Below are positions 44,290-47,195 of a stretch of 47,195 bases of DNA, one piece after another. The stretch comes from Cyclobacteriaceae bacterium. Lineage in GTDB: Bacteria; Bacteroidota; Bacteroidia; Cytophagales; Cyclobacteriaceae. The translations under genes were made by a program, and so were the position numbers. Positions within the stretch are counted from its first letter, which is position 1. Each line of letters begins with the position of its first letter. Where the stretch lies: NCBI GenBank assembly GCA_023151255.1, contig JAKLJG010000016.1:1-47195 (forward strand), given 5' to 3'. The notes under the pieces were generated by a model. That model was not told the origin of the DNA. It saw only the letters and a list, made by a program, of their open reading frames with translations, and did no database searches.

Positions 44290-44341
44290 GGTTTTTACCA
44301 ATAGGTTATAATTTCTATTTTAGAGGGATAAATAGCCCGGA

Positions 44342-45121
44342 ATGAAGATTTTAAAAACCATCCCCGTAGTTATCTTTCTGCTTCCAAGCTTGGCTTGCGC
44401 TCAGAGTTTTTATGCTATCAGGAAAGAGAGAAGCCTTATTGGTAGCATTGGAACAGGAACTGCCAATTATTTCGGAGAAATGGTTAACCCTAAGGAATAT
44501 GGCAAAATCCGATACAACATTGTAATCGGTGCAGAGTATTACTTCACTAATCGTATAAGTGGGCGAGCAGAGTTGACTTACTTCAGAATTGCCGGAAGTG
44601 ACGCATTAGCCGATGATGATCGAATAGAAAGAAACTTATCATTTTTTTCGGGCAATATTGAGTTGAGTACTGTTGGCACTATCAGCCTATTCCCTATGGG
44701 GCAGCGGTTTTATCAGCGGCCTAAACTAAATGTATTTGCCTTTGCCGGGATTGGGGTATTATTCATGAATCCAAAGGCAAAGCGACAAAATGGTGAAACA
44801 GTTGCGTTGCAACCTCTTCAAACTGAGGGAATTAAATACAGTAGATTTCAACCAGTTATACCGTATGGACTTGGCTTAAAATACATGTTTGATCCATTCT
44901 TTAACATTACTATTGAAGGTGGGTACCGTACAACTTTTACAGATTATCTTGATGATGTCAGCATCGAAAGATATCCCGATCCCTCATCTCTTAAAAGTGA
45001 TCTATCCAGAGAAATGTCGGACCGAAGAAGGGAGCGGGATCCAAATTACCCAATATTACCCGGCTTAGGTAAGAGAGGCAACAAAAAGGCAACCCCAATA
45101 ATAATGATGGGTACTTTATAA
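44342..45121 (+). CDS. DUF6089-type outer-membrane beta-barrel protein, frameshifted near the 3' end
   Basis: The readable frame gives 259 residues: a signal peptide (MKILKTIPVVIFLLPSLACA), then beta-barrel strands with SLIGSIGTGTANYFGEMVNP, RYNIVIGAEYYFTNRISGRA, LNVFAFAGIGVLFMNPKAKR, LGLKYMFDPFFNITIEGGYR and TTFTDYLDDVSIERYPDP. This is the pattern of the DUF6089 barrel family of Bacteroidetes. The family normally ends with an RGN...NNDGYF stretch and a last strand. Here the frame reads KRGNKKATPIIMMGTL and stops, while the other frame supplies the missing end (see 45121-45222). Restoring one A in the A5 run at 45083-45087 would give about 293 residues. It is followed by a convergent gene 2 bp after the restored stop. 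Confidence 0.85.
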   Translation: MKILKTIPVVIFLLPSLACAQSFYAIRKERSLIGSIGTGTANYFGEMVNPKEYGKIRYNIVIGAEYYFTNRISGRAELTYFRIAGSDALADDDRIERNLSFFSGNIELSTVGTISLFPMGQRFYQRPKLNVFAFAGIGVLFMNPKAKRQNGETVALQPLQTEGIKYSRFQPVIPYGLGLKYMFDPFFNITIEGGYRTTFTDYLDDVSIERYPDPSSLKSDLSREMSDRRRERDPNYPILPGLGKRGNKKATPIIMMGTL

Positions 45122-45222
45122 TGAACATAAAGTTACAATACTACCTTCCTTACCAGTTTACTGAAAGTCAACGTAAACTCTATAATAGGAAACGAAAAGC
45201 ATATTACAGAAGACGTGGTTAA
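45121..45222 (+). pseudogene. Displaced C-terminal strand of the DUF6089 protein
   Basis: In the -1 frame the DNA from about 45088 reads GNPNNNDGYFIMNIKLQYY and continues LPYQFTESQRKLYNRKRKAY with YRRRG before TAA at 45220-45222. This matches the expected family end (NNDGYF, a final amphipathic strand, then a basic tail). It has an ATG at 45121 overlapping the TAA of the preceding frame (TAATG), so it could be translated by re-initiation, but most likely it is one gene interrupted by an indel. The 5-A run CAAAAAGG is the probable site. Confidence 0.75.
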
Positions 45223-45224
45223 AT

Positions 45225-47111
45225 TTACCTGGGTAGTTCGTATAAATTATTTTTATACTCAGGCACAATCTCTTTCATTAATGCGAGAATTTTTATTTCG
45301 TTTTTATCATTAAGAAGTTCTTCAAATAGTTCAATCATAGATAAAATATACGTGTAGTCATACTCCCTTACACGGGCCTTAAGGATTTTAGGGTGATGAG
45401 TTGGTATTGTATCCTCTTCATTGTTTAACAATTCTTCATAGAGTTTCTCTCCATCACGTAAACCAGTATAAATAATTTCGATGTCCTTTCCCGGCTCGAA
45501 GCCAGATAACCGAATCATTTTCTTCGCCAATTCGACAATACGGATAGGTTGGCCCATATCAAATATGTAAATCTCACCGCCCTTACCCATTGCACCGGCT
45601 TCCAATACCAACCGACAAGCCTCCGGAATAGTCATAAAATACCGTGTAATTTCCGGGTGCGTAACAGTAACCGGTCCGCCTTCTTCAATCTGTTTCCTAA
45701 ACATAGGTATTACCGAACCATTAGACCCAAGCACATTACCAAATCGGGTGGTAATAAACTGTGTATGATGAGGGTTTTCTCTGGCCATCTTATTCGAAAA
45801 TGCTTGGACATAAATCTCAGCAATTCGCTTTGAACAGCCCATAACACTGGAGGGATTTACTGCTTTATCAGTTGAAACCATAACAAACTTCTCTGCTTTT
45901 ACAGCTACTGCTAGGTCAGCAACAATGCGTGTACCAAAGACATTTGTAATAACGGCCTCTGACGGATTTGACTCCATAACCGGAACATGTTTATAGGCCG
46001 CTGCATGAAAAATTATCTGTGGAGTTGTCGATCGAAAGAGATTTTCAATCCGCCATTGATTCGTGATATCAGCTACAAAAAAATAAAGCTTAACATTTAG
46101 ATTAAGATCCCGCAATTCACGTTCAAGTTCATAGAGTGGGGTCTCTGCCTGATCGATAAGAATCAGGGCTTGAGGATGATACTGTATTAATTGCCTGGCT
46201 AATTCACCTCCAATAGATCCTGCAGCACCTGTAACACAAATCCGTTTATTAAAAAGAGAAGACATCAATGAGTCCTCTCCAATCTTAATTACATCCCGTC
46301 CAAGCAAATCATTAATATTAACCTCTTTGAGTTGATGAATTCGAAATTCACCTTTTACCCATTTTTCTGCTGCAGGGACAATCCGAACTTTTACATGACT
46401 GGACAAACAAGCTTCGACAATTTCGTTTTTACGATCATTGGATATGTCCTTGACCGCAATAATAAGTTCCTGGACATTTAGTCTTTCGACAACTCCTTCA
46501 AACTCTGACCAATGATAAATCCTGATACCATTAATAACTTTGTGGGTCTTGTTACTATCATCTTCAAAAAAACCTATTACTTTAAATTTACTTTCGCTAT
46601 CCGTTTCAATAACCGTCCGAGTTATCATTCCTAAGGAACCGGCCCCAAAAATCATAACATTGGCTTTCTTTACTATCTCTCCTTTATAGTATCCAAAAAT
46701 TGTTTTTACCAAAAGACGATAATAGAATAAGAACAAAAAGGAAGTGAAAAAGGTAATAAATAATACCGAATAAGGTATGACATTCTTTCCGACATTGTAA
46801 TAGTAAAGAAGGTTAACCAGAACAGCAAGCAGTAGGCTGAGAATCGAAGCATACATAATTCGCAGACCATCTTCTACCCCAGTATACCGGACAATGCCAG
46901 CATAACTTCGTGTTAGCAGGGTGGCTAGGAAACCACAAGCAACGGTTAACATCACACCGTAATGCGGGCGAAACTCATACACCTCAGCCAAATCAAAGTT
47001 AAAACGAAGCAGATAACCCAATGATGTAGCTATAAAAATAACCAAGATATCAATGATGATAATGATCCATCTCGGTAAAATGGTCAAACGATTGATAAAC
47101 TGGGCAAACAA
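45225..47111 (-). CDS. Membrane nucleotide-sugar 4,6-dehydratase (WbpM/PglF/CapD type)
   Basis: The 628-residue protein starts with about four transmembrane helices (first WIIIIIDILVIFIATSLGYL). A CoA/NAD-binding-like domain follows with VMIFGAGSLGMITR near 150. The extended SDR catalytic domain has GAAGSIGGELARQL (about 294-307), FHAAAYKHVPVMESNP, and STDKAVNPSSVMGCSKRIAE, where Met replaces the usual Tyr of the YxxxK motif, the hallmark of this dehydratase group. It makes 4-keto-6-deoxy UDP-sugars for surface polysaccharide or glycoprotein glycans. The start is TTG, 2 bp after the stop of an upstream gene; no in-frame ATG lies nearby. It is convergent with the frameshifted DUF6089 gene. Confidence 0.93.
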   Translation of the reverse strand: MFAQFINRLTILPRWIIIIIDILVIFIATSLGYLLRFNFDLAEVYEFRPHYGVMLTVACGFLATLLTRSYAGIVRYTGVEDGLRIMYASILSLLLAVLVNLLYYYNVGKNVIPYSVLFITFFTSFLFLFYYRLLVKTIFGYYKGEIVKKANVMIFGAGSLGMITRTVIETDSESKFKVIGFFEDDSNKTHKVINGIRIYHWSEFEGVVERLNVQELIIAVKDISNDRKNEIVEACLSSHVKVRIVPAAEKWVKGEFRIHQLKEVNINDLLGRDVIKIGEDSLMSSLFNKRICVTGAAGSIGGELARQLIQYHPQALILIDQAETPLYELERELRDLNLNVKLYFFVADITNQWRIENLFRSTTPQIIFHAAAYKHVPVMESNPSEAVITNVFGTRIVADLAVAVKAEKFVMVSTDKAVNPSSVMGCSKRIAEIYVQAFSNKMARENPHHTQFITTRFGNVLGSNGSVIPMFRKQIEEGGPVTVTHPEITRYFMTIPEACRLVLEAGAMGKGGEIYIFDMGQPIRIVELAKKMIRLSGFEPGKDIEIIYTGLRDGEKLYEELLNNEEDTIPTHHPKILKARVREYDYTYILSMIELFEELLNDKNEIKILALMKEIVPEYKNNLYELPR

Positions 47112-47113
47112 GG

Positions 47114-47195
47114 CTAGCTTTGTTTTTTTCTTCTTCTTACATCAAGAATACGCTTAACACCTAAACCAGCACCAATACTGATTAGAATCTCTATG
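47114..47195 (-). CDS. C-terminal end of an upstream gene, partial
   Basis: The minus strand enters the window in frame as IEILISIGAGLGVKRILDVR and continues RRKKQS before TAG at 47116-47114. A hydrophobic segment followed by a basic tail suggests a C-terminal transmembrane helix with a cytoplasmic end, as in polysaccharide chain-length (Wzz-like) proteins, but 26 residues do not allow a family call. It is translationally close-coupled to the dehydratase gene (2 bp). Confidence 0.5.
   Translation of the reverse strand, partial: IEILISIGAGLGVKRILDVRRRKKQS

Overview
This window looks like chromosomal DNA of a Bacteroidota bacterium, most likely order Cytophagales. The evidence is: SprB-repeat and type IX secretion (T9SS) C-terminal signatures; several upstream sites matching the Bacteroidetes promoter (TTTG, about 19 bp, TAnnTTTG) with almost no Shine-Dalgarno use; a methionine synthase split into two genes behind a SAM-I riboswitch; Bacteroidetes families such as DUF4136, DUF6089 and COG2509; and short palindromic repeats, some read through in frame inside proteins. 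No tRNA, rRNA, CRISPR array, transposase or phage block was seen.

Layout. 1-2817: a minus-strand surface-protein locus with an SprB-repeat protein that runs off the left edge (perfect 243-bp tandem repeats), a small secreted relative and a one-TM protein. 2970-8295: smc, a DUF4136 lipoprotein, a thioesterase and a DUF1080 lipoprotein. 8296-8824: a gene-poor stretch with two strong minus-strand terminators, a possible structured RNA and two DnaA-box-like sites. 8825-13826: a SAM-riboswitch operon metH(N)-metH(C)-metF followed by a 36-aa basic protein. 13950-27633: polyphosphate genes ppx, ppk1 and ppk2, interrupted by a four-gene secreted module (tail-fibre S74 protein, T9SS-sorted protein, Kre9/KNH-like protein, secreted caspase-fold protease), gyrB and a leucine-rich-repeat gene remnant.

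27833-38253 holds housekeeping and catabolic genes: an NTF2-like protein, a CoA-binding protein, a COG2509 flavoprotein, a MORN-repeat protein, tryptophan 2,3-dioxygenase divergent from a glutaryl-CoA-dehydrogenase-like gene, a DUF1573 protein, trpS and 4-hydroxyphenylpyruvate dioxygenase. Together these suggest aromatic amino-acid breakdown toward central metabolism. 38294-45222 holds phosphoglucomutase, a DinB-fold protein, mtaB, a 53-aa lipoprotein, a LolD-like ATPase, sucC and a DUF6089 outer-membrane protein whose conserved C-terminus is displaced by a -1 frameshift. 45225-47195 is the end of a minus-strand polysaccharide locus (membrane nucleotide-sugar 4,6-dehydratase and the tail of an upstream gene).

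The most unusual items are the secreted caspase/S74/T9SS module between ppx and ppk1, the in-frame palindromic elements (one inside methionine synthase, one inside a signal peptide), the metH riboswitch with a start-adjacent competing hairpin, the DUF6089 frameshift, and the unexplained 8.35-8.77 kb interval. All family calls rest on reading motifs by eye; no database search was run.
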